From Numida meleagris (taxonomy: Eukaryota > Chordata > Aves > Galliformes > Numididae): 64,000 bases of DNA. Where the stretch lies: assembly GCF_002078875.1 (NCBI RefSeq), contig NC_034412.1, positions 79,687,575 to 79,751,574 on the forward strand, written 5' to 3'. This document shows, in pieces, positions 25,401 to 62,840 of the stretch; position 1 is the first letter of the stretch; the number at the start of each line of letters is the position of its first letter. The notes under the pieces were generated by a model that was not told the DNA's origin, searched no databases, and was given only the letters and a program-made list of their open reading frames with translations. A program made the position numbers and the translations under genes.

Positions 25401-28400
25401 GTACTGCTCTGTTCTATTCTAGCTGATAGGTTCAGAATTACAGATCCCAGAGGCTACCCACTAACCTAGCACTGTGAGCATTAGAATACTACATTCCCAG
25501 AAACCAAAGCCCTGTCCCATCTCCAGCAATTTTTGCTAAATCCCTTTCATGCAGAGCTGTGTGCTTGTGTTGACCAACAGCCCACTGCATGTCCCCTTCC
25601 CACTGGTCAGCTTCACTAGAGAGTAATTTGCAAACGGAGATGTGGTTAGACCACAGAGCCTTGTACATTAAATTACTCTGCTAACTCCACCCAGAGTAAC
25701 ATGGTTTTAAATTAATATAAACTTACCAAAATGCAATTTTATAACTGATTCATGTTGCATCTGCACTCCCACCAAATTTAGTTTGAGTAATGTTTCCTAA
25801 TCTAGCGCTCCGTAAAACAAACTGAGGAACTTTGATATTATCCCCATCTGCCTGGGAGCCCAAACGCAGCCATCTGCACAACTTCAGGCGCTGCTTTGGA
25901 GCCAAGAGCTGTTATCTGCTGACATTGTCCTTGGTCCTCTCAGAGGAACACATTTGTGCTCTGAGTGCCTCTCTGTGGCTGTGGGATCTCTCCACCTGCG
26001 TGACAGTTATCTTAGATAGCAGTTGGAAGGGCTTTGAAAAGGGACCGGACTGCTAAATGTCACATTTCTTCACCTGCTTGCTTAGAAACTTTTTTCTTTT
26101 TAACTGTTACATTTCCTATGCAGCCTGAGGTCCCTTTGCCTCATTTCTCAGTGTTAACACAAACCTCTTTTCCTTCCTATAACCAGCCTCTGCTTTTGAG
26201 GATTTTCCTTCTCCACGTGCAGTACAACACAGCCAGCGCTCTCGCACCCAGCTCGCTCACAACAAAGCGTTGTCAGCAATTTTGCTTGAGTATTTCCAGA
26301 AAATTAAAGCAATTGCTCCTGTTGCACTTTGGTGAGCCTCAAAAAGGGATAACCCTCTCAAGAAAAATTCCAAATACAAGTGCAGAATACTTGAGGAGGC
26401 GCTGACCACTTGGAAACCTTGCATGCTCCAAGAGCCAGTTCTGCTCCAGACCCAGCCTGGGATCCCATCCAGTCCTGCTTGTTCTTATTTACAAAGGGGA
26501 TGGGGTTTGGGGGAGCCGCAGAAGCCAAAGTCTCCCATCTGGCCAGGTGAAGTGCAGTAGCCCAGCTTCCCTCATACACAAACCCATTCTTAGGCATTTC
26601 TGCCTGTGGTGCCCGGATCATTACCATGGGCCGAAAGTACTGCAGAAGATTCCTTAGCGCCAAATCATTCATACTTCTCCAATGCAGGGCTATAATCCAC
26701 TCCTAGGAGAACACTACAGTTCAAACTTCAACTGGGAAGTAAAATGAGAGTTCATCAAGAACCTTCATATTAAAATACCCAATTAAAAAGATTTTGAAGG
26801 AAATGAACCAATGACAGTGAACCTTCTTCGCAGGAAAAAACTTATTTAGTCCAAGACAGAATTTGTGGTTTAAGAAGAGAGAGAATTTGGTTTTAGTTCT
26901 ACGTGATCCTGCCTCAGAAAAATGATTTAAACTTCAGTTTTCACCATTCCAGAAACTCCCACTGAAGGGTTACTTGAAAGACAGACTTTACAACCTCACC
27001 GATCTGAGGTTTTACCAATGCCTATGAACGGGAAAAAAAACAGGGATATAGATGATGAAACCCTACAGCAACGATTGTACTGCAGTGCGATACAGGAGTG
27101 CAACGTGTGTCCATCTTTGCACTCAAAGCAAGTATCTCAGTCAGACTTGCTTCCTTTCCAACCCTGTTCCGCATCTTTTTACTTTCCCTATGGGACTCAG
27201 TAAAACACATAAAATTGGTAAAGATCAGATAAGTTCAAGATGATCTCACCTTGGATCACATCTGAGTTTTCCCAGTAATCACCTTGTGCATCATTTGGTA
27301 TTTTATACCTGATCTTCTTGGCTGCTTACCCATGACAATAAATGAATTGCCAGAGAACAACAGATTATCAGTTCTGCTCGAGTCCAACACTTACTATGTT
27401 TTTATTATAATTCATTTGTTAAATTATTTTAATTTTCCCCATTTTTCACTAGTAGATTTAAGAATTAAGTGTTTCATAAGCTCTGCCCATCACAGTGAAC
27501 CTTAACTAGTATTTGGTAGAAGGGTTTCATGAGTGATCATTCCTCATTTTGAACCAAGATCATCACTGGTCAGTGGACAAACCAAAGGATCGGCGTTGCC
27601 TATATAAGAGGTGACATTCAGACTTTAATGGCTGCAGCTTTTACATGGCTCAGTTATCTGCCCTGAAATTTCCATCAACCTGGCTTAAAAACCAGCACTC
27701 CCACCTGCTGTTACCTCTTTCCTTCCACCTTCTGCAACGATTTAGTGCTACCTACATTTAACTGAAGATCTGAACTCACTGTTTCAGCCCCAGCCTGGGA
27801 CCTGAGCAAATGTCCTCTGTTTAAGGATATTATTGTATCGGGATTGTGAATTTTTCTGCAGGCTAATGGAAAATATCTGATGTGCACTGAACTCGTCATA
27901 CTTTGACTGAGAACACTTCACCAACTGACTAGCACTAATGTATTTTAAAAAGGAACATTTTCACAGTTACATAAATGATGCACTAATTGAAAATAACAAG
28001 ACAAACATCAATGTGGTTGGTGTTCACTCTAATAAGACCAACTGCAAAGATTCTGCTTGTTAAAATAGGACAAAAAGGTGAACGAAGGGAAGAAGTTAGA
28101 TTGTATTGCAAGGGAAAACAGGTCCACAAACTATTGAAATACCAACAAATGAAAGGCAAAGTGCCACCTCGATTTTCAGATCCCGATTTCTCAAGAGAGC
28201 TGGAGGAACCAGCTGCAAAGAGAATGTTCACCACACAATTTTTAGAAGTTTTGGCTGCATGAAATTTCCTTCTTGCTGTGAAGATACATGATCACATACA
28301 GGTACAAACTCCGCCTGATCTATTGCATTGCCAGCCTAACTTCCTGTGAGAGAAGGATATTTTTGCTTTCTAATTTAACACATTTATATTGGTAGCTGCT

Positions 28401-31400
28401 GATTTGTATCATTTTATCTTTCAGCTGAGAGTAAAAAATTGTGCACAAGTAGAACTGTATCAAAATAATTACCTTTATCAGCATTACCTGCATGCTAAAT
28501 AAAAAACCGACCATTTTTCTAGACCGTATCATTTGATTTATATATCTATTAAATCGCCAAGCTAAAACTGCATGTCAAAACTTGATTTAGAAGCCTAAAA
28601 CATCTGAATGTGTGAAAGTGGCAAGCTGACATCAACCTCAGTCTCATGCACTGAGCTCATCCCTGTGGGCAGAGCCCAAACACCAGATGGCTCCTCAACC
28701 CCAAGCACACTGCGAAGAGAGGGATGGAGCGGCACAAGGATGCTTGGAGCACTTACATGCCCTCATGAAGGTCAGCAAACATCAAGCCCTTCAGAAATAA
28801 TTTAATTGGCTTGAAACGCTACTCTAAAATTTGTAGTCACTTGTGCACAGCACAGACTCAAGACATTTTCACTTGGAAAAGTGAAGTCAACCTCCCCCTT
28901 CATTGAGAGCTTTGTGCTAGTTGCTCCCTCTGTCAATACCAGATGCAATGCTTTTTCAAGATTTTACATTTTTTAAACCATTCTTTTTAATGGTTTTGTA
29001 TAACATTCTGCTTGGTATTATAGCAGACTGCTGGACTGTACCACCTTAGCACCTGTACTTCATCACAGTTCGTTTTCTCACTCTTGCAAAGAGATTTCAC
29101 AGAATTATGTTCAATTGTGAGAAATTCTTGAAAATTCTTGCTTTCAAAGACAAAATAAAGAAACTCTTAATTGGAACCAAGAGGACTACAATAAAAAAAT
29201 ATTAGATAAAGAATTTCCCAACCTCATCATTTATTTTTCAATAAAATCCAATAATATTCCTGAATCTCTCACACTTGTTTTTCCACAACTCCCAATTATT
29301 TTCTGTGAGGCAGCAAATTCAGCCACCATGAATCCTGTCTGCCCTCTCCCAGTTTCCACAAAGTCTGATTGTTGGCAACAAGAAAGCTGAAAAGGAACTT
29401 GAAGCACACATAGCTAAGAACAAACTGAAAAAGTACAAACATCAGAAAAGACCATTTAGGAACGTATAAAAATAAATTACTGGGGATTAAAGGTAACAGT
29501 GGAAGCTAACAAACTAGCCATTTGTCTTCTGGAATTTTTATGTGTATCTACATGGTGCTGCATGGACACACTTCTGCAAGTCAAGAAATCACACTGAACT
29601 GAACTCTGCAACTACACACACACAGAAGTACCACACAAAATTACCTTGAATAGAGACCAAACCAGGTTAGAAGCCACTTGCTGTCAGGTTTGCCATGAGC
29701 ATGCCAGCGGGGCTTTCGCAATTGTTTTAGCACGTGCCATCTCACAGCACAGATACCTTGGCTAGATTAGCTCCGAACAGATACAATTATATCAAAATTA
29801 TCGAAGTTAAAACAAGTTATCTCATTGAAATAAATAAACCTCTGGGCTCCAAGCAGAATTAAGCACAGATTTTAAGAACAAATTACACGTTTGTGGCTAG
29901 TCAGCTATTAAAAAACAGTTTCCAGGCAGAAAATGTAGGCTTTTCGGGTCTGTGCTTCTATCCCTAACACAGCTGTTAAAATTTTTCAAGTACAACTACG
30001 AAGTCAAGATATCAAATTCAGAATACAGCATCATCTCTTCTTCAGACAGCATATTTTCTTCTACAGAAAATCAAGGACTTCCTTCTATCAAACATAATTA
30101 CAGAATTAATATTCAATACAAACATTTAAAAATAAGTAATACACAGTGTAGCTTCTCATGCTACACCCAGAAGCATGTGCTTATCAGAAATAAATATTCT
30201 TTGCAGGCGCACTAATTAAGCACAGGGCATTGTGAAAAGTGAACTACTCAGCAACCCTGTCCCAAATCTGAAATCACAGATATTCCATGTAAACCTCCAA
30301 ATGAATCCTTTCCTCTAGTCCAATAATTTGACGCCACTCTTTTTCTTCACACAAGATGAACACAATCCTACACCATTTCTTCCAACTACGCCAACCTGAA
30401 AGTTCGGTAAGCAACCGTTCTTTTTACCAAAGCCTCAGAAAAGATATAATTTCTTTTTTCTTCCAGAAAAGTCAGTTTATCATTCCAGAAAAGTGTCTTT
30501 AAAACAGTTCTGAGGTATAACCTCTCCATACTGTCCATATTTCAACCAGCAGAAATTCTACCAGTGCTGAATTTCTGGCTACTTGATAGCAAAGAATTGC
30601 GTTTACCCCTGTGTATGTTTCAAAAATACACCTGTAATGTTTCTTTACAGACAAAAGAATCTGCTTTTGTCATCAAAACTCTCCCTTTCTTGCTTCTCTC
30701 CACATCTTAGCAACCACTTCTGGGCCCACTGCAGTCTTACAATTAAACAAGCAGATTCTGTGCAAATTTTGTACTTAACTAGTAGTTCTTCTGCAAGGGT
30801 ACATTTCTGCCAATCCCAATTCTTTTGCTGCTGTGTCCATTTCCCTTCTCTTTGTAAGTCCTAAAAACTTTTCTTTAAACTCTCCACTGCGACTGGAAGC
30901 TAAAATAAAGTATCAATTCTAGATATTCCTTATAACCCTTCTAGAATATTACCTCAAAAAGAAGGAATAAACTAGCTTCCTAAATTTCTGTGGGTCTTAT
31001 TAACAAACAGAGAAATATCTCCAAGTCTGCAGGTAAGGAAAGGATGAAAATAAATCAGGTCAATGCTAATTGCAATAATAAAGTTGCTAAAGTTAAACAA
31101 CTAAACACAGTTCTTTTTTTCTTATTTAATAAATAATATAAAAAGTGAACTTTTTTTGTTGTTTTGTTACATTATTGGAAAAAAAACAGTTTCTTATCTA
31201 ACTCCAGCAATTGTACAAGCCATAACAAAACAGATTTAGATCTGGAAGCCAGCTTTTTGGGTGGACATTCCATATCCCGTTTAAGTGGAGTCCAGTGTGC
31301 ATAGCCTCACAACTACTGATGACTTTTCCACTCCTGGGCTTGGTCTTCCTTTGCGTTGCTCTGGTTCCACAGATGACCTCACTGTTCATTTGCAACAAGA

Positions 31401-31629
31401 AACCCCGAAACAAGTGTACTCCTTAGTTAAAATTGAGAAAGGCCCATAAAAACATGGCAAGGTTCACCAGGTGATCAAGTCATAACTACTTTTACGGAAT
31501 CATCGTACAGATGTTCAATTAAGTTTGTCACATCAATAGTAACATGGCATTTTATCTTTAGCCTTGTAGAAGAAATGCAGCCTGATATTATATGCACATA
31601 TACACACACAGTACACTTGACAAAACACT
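22473..31629. other. Intergenic region between CCKAR and RBPJ, right part
   Basis: About 9 kb with no recognisable exon, RNA gene or transposon. Locally more GC-rich patches occur at about 24050-24500, 26400-26620 and 28620-28780. The longest ORFs (123 codons at 26034 and 104 codons on the opposite strand at 26358) show no domain, signal or splice context. Distal regulatory elements of either gene could lie here, but none can be named by eye. Confidence 0.4.
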
Positions 31630-31649
31630 TACGTGGTTTACATTTCACT

Positions 31650-31655
31650 TTTATT
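31650..31655 (-). promoter_or_regulatory. Candidate distal poly(A) signal of RBPJ
   Basis: The + strand TTTATT reads AATAAA on the RBPJ strand. About 30-60 nt further along that strand is a GT-rich stretch (31585-31615, TGTGTGTGTATATGTG), the arrangement expected of a downstream element. This makes it the best distal candidate. Confidence 0.4.
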
Positions 31656-34600
31656 TAATCCTCAAAACTGCCCATATTGCAGGGTTTTTTCTTGATGAAA
31701 TATGGAACTGAGCAGTTAACTCTACAAAATTATGGTAAAAACTTGCTCATTTTTTCTACCTTATTGCTAAGAAACTTTACAGGTGCACAGTTTGTAAAAA
31801 TAACCCTTTTAAGACTGAATGTATATACACGCTACAGAATTATTATTTTTTTAATGGTATTAGCATAGCACCTCCATATGGGGCAAATGCAATGTTGAAC
31901 ATAGAACATTTACAAAGTTAGAACTCCTCTTTTATAACCTCTAAAGGAAAGACATTGTTCAGTCTTAAAAGGGTTAAGTAGAAACCCTAATATACTTCTT
32001 CTAACAAAGCTGCCACTCAATCCCACAGTACAGTGCTTGAAAACAAAGTCAAAAGTCTGGCACAGGCAAGTTACACATTTGTTCAGTACTCATAAACACA
32101 GCTGCTTTTGAAATAAAGTAAATAATATGGTTAATAATTGAAGAGCATCTAGTTTCAAGACGGACACCTCTATGGAGTCATTTAATCTACAAGTGGGTAG
32201 TTTACTTCCAACAGATATTTTGTTTCACTTGGCATTAATATTTTTTATACGGGAATTCAGAGATTTACAACTTGAGTTCGTGTCTTTTCAGGTAACCATT
32301 CCGATCTTACAAGACTGTGCAACGAAAAGAAGTACAGAATATAATTACTAACACAATTGTGGGATGCCCTCAGGGCAAATAATTAGAAAAACAGCAGCAG
32401 CAGGTTATTAAAGACTACGCTAGTGTTGAATTCTGAAATGCAGTTCCAATCTAAAGAAAACAAGAAAAGGCAGAGCTAAATCTGAGCACATTATTTGCTT
32501 TTTCATCCTACAGTTGGAACTATAACAACATTCTGAACACAGACTCAGTTTCTATGTATACAGAATTAACAGCAGACTTAACAGCTAGACTTGAACAATT
32601 ATAATTGTTTCATACTGAAACATTCTAAAAGTAGTTTTCATCAAAATGTTGAGATATTGTTAATATCATGAAAATTGGTTAACAGCTCACAAGGCCAATA
32701 AACGTAACAGTAACACCCCACAGGAAAAAGTTCAGGAAGATAATACATCTGAACAACTGGACATCTGAACAACAGTAAGGACTTGGAAGACCATTCCTGT
32801 ACTACAGAGTAATTACTGGCAAAAATGGCGCCAGGAGCCCAAAGGGTAAACGGGGTTTTAAATGGTCTTGTAAGAACAACTTAGTAATCTGTTTTTCACC
32901 CAGACGGCTGTAGTGTGTAGAACAGCAGAAATAAGGCTAGGTCGTTAGGTTCTTTACAAGTCAAGGAATATAATATATCTACTGGGCAAAATTATTGCAA
33001 ATAAACTGAATATAAAAAGTATTGCATTTACATGTAAAAATTTTAAAATAATGAGTATAAAAGCAGGTGTCAAGTTCTGAAATGCTATTTAAAGTATCCT
33101 TTGAAGGATGCAAGTCTTGTCACGGTTTGTCTATTGTGTGTATATCATGGTTTGTTCTTGAACATCCTTCTAAATTCAATATATGTCTCACTTACTTTAA
33201 TTCTCAGTCTAATTAGTGATGAAAATCTGTGGCTTCTGAATTAAACAGTACTGTAAGATACTTATGTGCTTCGAACAAAAACACTGTGAAATGATTCCTG
33301 CCACGACAAGATTAACATGAAGTTTTATAGCATATACACAAGTAAACAGGTCTGCAAGTAAATGCCAGTAAACAGTTTAAAACAGAGATAAGGCCACAAT
33401 GAATTCTGCCCTTGGTCACTGAAACAGAGATGAGGTGAGGCAGTATCCACTAGTGCTAAGGACCAGCATTGTGACTATGTCATGGGAGTCTGTTTCATAA
33501 TACAGCAGAGCAAATATGAAGGCCTGTGGTAGGATACAAGCACATTTCAGAAGGACAGTGGCACTGTTTTAACTATTAGCTAAATATGTTTTATAACCAA
33601 TTTCCTCTTTTAACCGCATTGTTCTCACATGTACAATGGAGTACTAAAACAAACAAGTAAAATGGAGCGTCAGAGTACACAAATACGGTGCGGGTGTTGG
33701 AACTGGAGTAAGTGGTCAGAAATAAAAACCCTATGAAAATGGTCAACAGGTAAGCCTGAAAGCAACGCAGTGTAGGAAGCCACAGGTTCACATTTACACA
33801 GCAGTTGTGGCTCATGCTTCAAGGAATAAAAAAGGCTGAACACACCATAAAATTCATATTTTGGCTTTTCAAGATCACACTATCAGAACTTGTCCTAAGA
33901 GTCTATGTCTAGTTCTGTGACTATGAATGAACTAGTGGGATATATTTTCAATTACAGATGAAGCAGGCAGGTCCGCAAGGAGAGCTAAAACACAGCAAAG
34001 TCAAAATGAAAAACAAACACAACAACCAACAAAGTCAAAGTGCAAATGAGCCTTAAATTTATGATGGAGAGAAGACTTGAATGTTGCACAAGCTGTTGGC
34101 AGGGAAAGAGAAACCCATAGGAAATAAGGATGGGAGGAGCTGACATCTTCATAGTGCTTTTATGATTTTCTACTTGCCCATTCCTAAGTAATAAAATTTA
34201 CTTCAGTTATTATGGTACGATCACTTCACAATGAAAGCACGTTCTCAAGACAAGTGTTACACTCAAGTCTGGCCTAGTTTACCAAACAGTATGAAGACAA
34301 ACATGCTTTTTGTGATTCTTAGCAATGAAGGGCATCACCTACCAATCCCATTTGTAGCATATACTTCTCATGATATTTTAGTTACATGCCAACAAGACAG
34401 AAGACATGCTGCCAAATGAAGTTATTGGGAACATTCCACTTTTGAAATAAAACATTTAACTTACACTTAATACAAATTATGTACAAGAATAGAAAAACCT
34501 GAACAGATTCTGAAACATTTTCAGATGCTATATGACTGCGAAAGGAAGAGGGAGAGTAACCCAGTAACAACCCTTCAAAAACACCAACGTTTGCCTGTGA

Positions 34601-35226
34601 CATGAACAATCATTAATATGACTGCTTGAGATGTCACCTTTAAAAAAAACGAAACTCATGTAATGTTAGAACCTCATGAATTATCACTATAAATATATAT
34701 TTTAAAAAAAAGGAAAACAGAAATAACTATTAACAATGACTGAAAACAGAGCACTAAAGTTAACATACATTGCATGTATTGCAGGCAAGGCAGAGGCATT
34801 TTTTAAAGCTTTTGCACAGACTTCATATAATCTTAAAAAAAATATGCTGGCCTTTACAAGGTTCTACTTGCTGAAATAAAAACAATTTCAGTTCATAAAA
34901 AGTCACAAGACTTCAGTTTAAAAAAAGGAACAGTTCCAGCCACAGACCAAAAATATATATACTTTTTTTTTTTAAAACTGGAAGAGTATGGTAATTAGAT
35001 TATACAAGCATGGTCAGGCTTGGAACCTGAATATACTTCAGAGCAAAAGCTCAGAGAAAAAAAAATATAAACTATTTGGTAACAAAAGTGTACTATATGT
35101 TGTGATACAAAAAAGGTATGGTGAAAATGTACCTTTTATACTAAAGCTTATACAAGTTCCTTGGTCCATAAAAACTATGTTGCGTTCATGTTTTCTAGTT
35201 TGCTGAACATGTATCCCAGCCACATT

Positions 35227-35232
35227 TTTATT
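35227..35232 (-). promoter_or_regulatory. Candidate proximal poly(A) signal of RBPJ
   Basis: AATAAA on the RBPJ strand about 240 nt after the stop codon, in an A/T-rich context. Use of this site would give a short 3' UTR isoform. Hexamers like this are common by chance in AT-rich DNA. Confidence 0.25.
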
Positions 35233-35469
35233 TCTTGCCCATTAAAAAAACAGCTGAAAAATAGATTTTCAATAAAGTTCTTATGGTTTGGATGTTTTTT
35301 TTTTTTTTTATTGTGGCTTCTATATTTAAGATTAGCACTTGCAGGTAACCAGGTTCAAAATAATATCACCTAAAATGGAAAGGTATTTTCCCATGAAACC
35401 ACAAAAATTGTTCAGTTCTCTTGAATGTAGCACTTAAAAGTCAGTTAAAGTCCAAACAAACAACGGTAG

Positions 35470-59567
<24,098 letters not shown>

Positions 59568-61409
59568 CTGAAAAAAGAAGAAGTTGTTAATTTAAAACAA
59601 AAATGTTTAGTCACAGTTTTTCAGTGAAATATTATCCCAATTTTACAATTTCTGAAAATGTACTGGTGTATTTTCTTCACAGTTTTCTAGCTAGACTATG
59701 CCTCTTTTCCACTGCTTTTCCCACAAAGGCACAGGCATTTTTTTTTTATTCGGAACAGATAACTTTGCTGAATATCCACAAAAAAAGTATTTCATTTACA
59801 TGAGTTGTACACTAAGCAAGTCTTTCACTTATTTTAAAATTATTTAAAGAATTGGCTCCAGCAACTCACTCCTGACTTTTCATTACACTTTCTGCTAGTT
59901 ACATTTACTTTCTCTCTGAATTGCTTTTGCAAAGTTAAGATATCACAACTATGTAAATAACTACCATAGCATTGACCAGAAGAACAGGCAAAAAGCAATT
60001 ATCTACAAACAGAAATTAACAGGCCCAACTGGCAAATCGTAGTGAATTCTCATTAGAATCTTAGAAATCTGCTTCTCCTTACTACTTCTTATAAAAAAAG
60101 GATGGCAAAGCATTTCATGTACGCTCGTACAAAATTATACCAAAAAAATCTGTCTTGTGAAATGTAGCGAAGCATAAGCAAGAAATATCCTGCTATATAC
60201 TGAATGCTTTTTAGTCATAAATTGTTTTCAGGCAGCTGCATTTCCTCTAGTGCTTTTATATCACTCTTGAGAGACTATGTTCTTTACACAAGCTTTCAAA
60301 AAAAGTCTCAACTAGCGTAAGATAACGAGTTCCATCAGACAGACCCATTTTCACTAACAAAAACCATCCTCAGATTAAACAAAAACCATCAGGTAAAAGA
60401 CCTGCAAAGAAAAAAAACCTAAGGCTGTAGCAGCCATGTACATCTGCAATGTACATCTGCTCAACCTGCTAAGGAAGTATAACCACAAGCTAAAATGAGG
60501 ACAAAGAAAAGGAAGAAAAAAAAAAGCACTTATCAGCTTTAAGACAAACATCTAACAGGCTTAGCTTAACACTTTTCTATCTAAAAATAAACCGGGGCAT
60601 AAGAGAACACTTCTGCTGCCAGTGCTCGTAAATATCGCCACAACTTGCCCAGCTCTTTGATACACGGGCATATCTTTCCCTTTATGCTTCCTGCATAACG
60701 AAAAACCCACCTCTGATATTTCCCTACACCAGTGCTGGAGGCTCCCCAGGACAAGCGCTAGGACGGAGAACTTCTCCTTGCACCATTTAACCATTTGCAC
60801 AGTCGATCTGTTCTGAATGACTCAATATATTCCAATTTCATTTCAGTAATTCTCCAGATGTGCAAAGTGTAAATACATTGCTAATGAAGTTTATACTGGT
60901 AAGCAAAACAATCTCTACAGAAAAGGCAGTGACAAGAACATTCAGCAGGGTTTTATGTTATTTTTCATGCCTCAAGAAATCTGTCTTGTGGTCCACTCTA
61001 AACAGAAGAATTAAATAGAGGATTAAGACAAATTAAGGTGTTTTTTTTTTTTCAGTTTAAACTACAAAATTAAATGCATCTGAACTGACTTAAGTTCCCT
61101 TCACATTTTGTTGGTGTATTGCTCACTTATTTGCCTTAAGTTAAAAGAAAACAATGATAAATTCTTGCTGCAAGACTTGCTTCTGTGTATTTTGAATTTC
61201 AAGATCTACTGGATATGTACTTTACATTTTTCTCCGTGGTATGCATCACTGCATTGTCATATTTGTAACGCAGAAAGCAAACTAAAAATCCCAAACAGCT
61301 TTGCACTTGGCAACAGTGTCAGTTACATGCACATGCAGGCGCTATGATGAGAAAGTTAGGTTCCCAGACCTTAATGCCTCCTACCATGTATCTTTTGCGG
61401 GTCTGCTGA

Positions 61410-61535
61410 CCTTCACCCCCCAGGCACACCAGGGGCCACCGACACCTCCCCCCCGGCATCCAGCTAACGAAACGTGTGCGTGCCCCCACTCCTCCGCGCC
61501 TCTGTGGTTCCTGTCCCCTCCGAAACGTGGGAGCA
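61410..61535. promoter_or_regulatory. CpG-rich GC patch in RBPJ 5' intron
   Basis: About 125 bp with clearly raised G+C and eight or more CpG dinucleotides (ccgacacctcccccccggca, aacgaaacgtgtgcgtgccc, ctccgcgcctc and cgaaacgtggga) inside an AT-rich intron. It could be an internal promoter, an enhancer or an alternative 5' exon of RBPJ. The overlapping ORFs show no RBPJ-like N-terminus in a splice-compatible frame. Confidence 0.35.
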
Positions 61536-61911
61536 GTACATATGGCAGAGGATTCATCTCTCTGTGACTCACTGACTAGACAACAGATTACCCTTAAGCT
61601 ATTCTCTACAGACAAACAAAACCCTATAGATTAGCTGTCTCACTTTGAGTAGAATGACATTCTTTGTTTCCATCACTTTGCACCTTTTAATTCATAAAGA
61701 AAAAAGTTAGGAGGTGCCTACATGGATCAAAGGAGGCAATATGCACATGGTACTTGCTTGCACCCTGGCAGACGGGGACACAAGGACACCTGAAACTGCA
61801 TGACAAGCAAAAACCCCAGACAAGACTGCTCGTTCTCTAAGGCAACTTCTACTCATGCACAGTTCTGGGAGCAATAGATTCATTCCCCTTGCACGTACAC
61901 TAACTGTAGCC

Positions 61912-61928
61912 TAAAAAAAAAAAAAAAA
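61912..61928 (+). repeat. Poly(A) run
   Basis: An A homopolymer of about 15 nt, with no transposon body recognised next to it. Confidence 0.7.
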
Positions 61929-62380
61929 GCACAAGTAACCTACACAGAACAGTTGCGATTACTGCAACATAATAAATCCCATCCTCTAAGTGCCAAGAGG
62001 CCCATTCCTCAGAGGCAGAGAGCGGAGGCATCGAGTGACATCACAGATGCACAGGGTCCCCTTGCAGCCCACCAACAGGACCAGAAACCAAGCTCCAATC
62101 ACCAGATGCATTGCCATCAGCCACATGCCGGCTTCCCCCAGCCTGCTCGTCCAAACTCAAGTTAATGATTTCACTCTAATCACCTCGTGAACAGAGCTGC
62201 TGCCTGTAGCAACAGGAATCTTCTGAACGAATGCAAATAGAATTCAGTGAATCCTCTGCTACTCTTTCACTGTGCAAACGGAGCAAGGTAGAATAGAAGG
62301 AAGTTGCACATATTTACTGAGGTCCAATTTTCGACTCTCTAATTAAATTCAGCTACTACCTCTTCGGTAACATCACCTTA

Positions 62381-62672
62381 CGGAATCACAGAACATCCCT
62401 AGTTGGAAGGGAACCACAAGGATCACTGAGTCCAAATCCTGGCTACACATAAGATCACCCAAAATTCAAACTTTATGTTTGAGAGTAGTCTAAACGCTTC
62501 TTCAACTCCGGCAGCTTGTTGCCCCAGAGGCCAACCACTCTGTGGTGAAGAATCTTTTCCTAATTCCCATCCTGACCCTCCCCTGACACAGCTCCACACC
62601 ATTCCCTCGGGTTCTGGCACTGTCACCACAGGGCAGAGATGTTGACCAATGACCGGTCATTGTGCATCCTAC
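62381..62672 (-). mobile_element. CR1 LINE fragment (divergent subfamily), reverse orientation
   Basis: aatcacagaacatccctagt, tggaagggaaccacaaggat, cactgagtccaaatcctggc, agaggccaaccactctgtgg and aagaatcttttcctaattcc match the CR1 pattern in reverse. It is older and more divergent than the 54-kb copies. Confidence 0.85.
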
Positions 62673-62840
62673 CCTTGATATTAATAACCAGCACACTCCT
62701 GTACCATCCCACATACTGACATGAACCCAATACATCCCACAGCAGCCATCATCCAGGATACCAAGTTTTTAGTCACACTGTATAATGCAAGATATTTAGT
62801 AAGACATGAAACAAGACAGGAAGTATCAGGTGTACTACAC

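Larger units (their letters stand above)
31630..35469 (-). other. RBPJ: Probable long RBPJ 3' UTR
   Basis: About 3.8 kb downstream of the RBPJ stop contain no recognisable transposable element, unlike the introns and the flank, and no credible ORF. A long 3' UTR is typical for RBPJ in mammals (general knowledge). A - strand AATAAA followed by a GT-rich stretch near 31.6 kb is the best distal end I can see. An earlier AATAAA near 35.23 kb could give a short UTR. Confidence 0.45.

Noticed and set aside
26034..26672. Overlapping ORFs of 123 codons (+) and 104 codons (-) in the intergenic region
   Set aside because: No family motifs or flanking splice or poly(A) context. Local GC rise alone explains fewer stops.
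61319..61615. A 98-codon - strand ORF over the CpG-rich patch as an RBPJ alternative first exon
   Set aside because: RBPJ's next exon needs an upstream exon ending with two bases of a codon. The ATG-containing frames here reach their GT donors in the wrong phase, and the one phase-compatible frame has an in-frame stop and no ATG.
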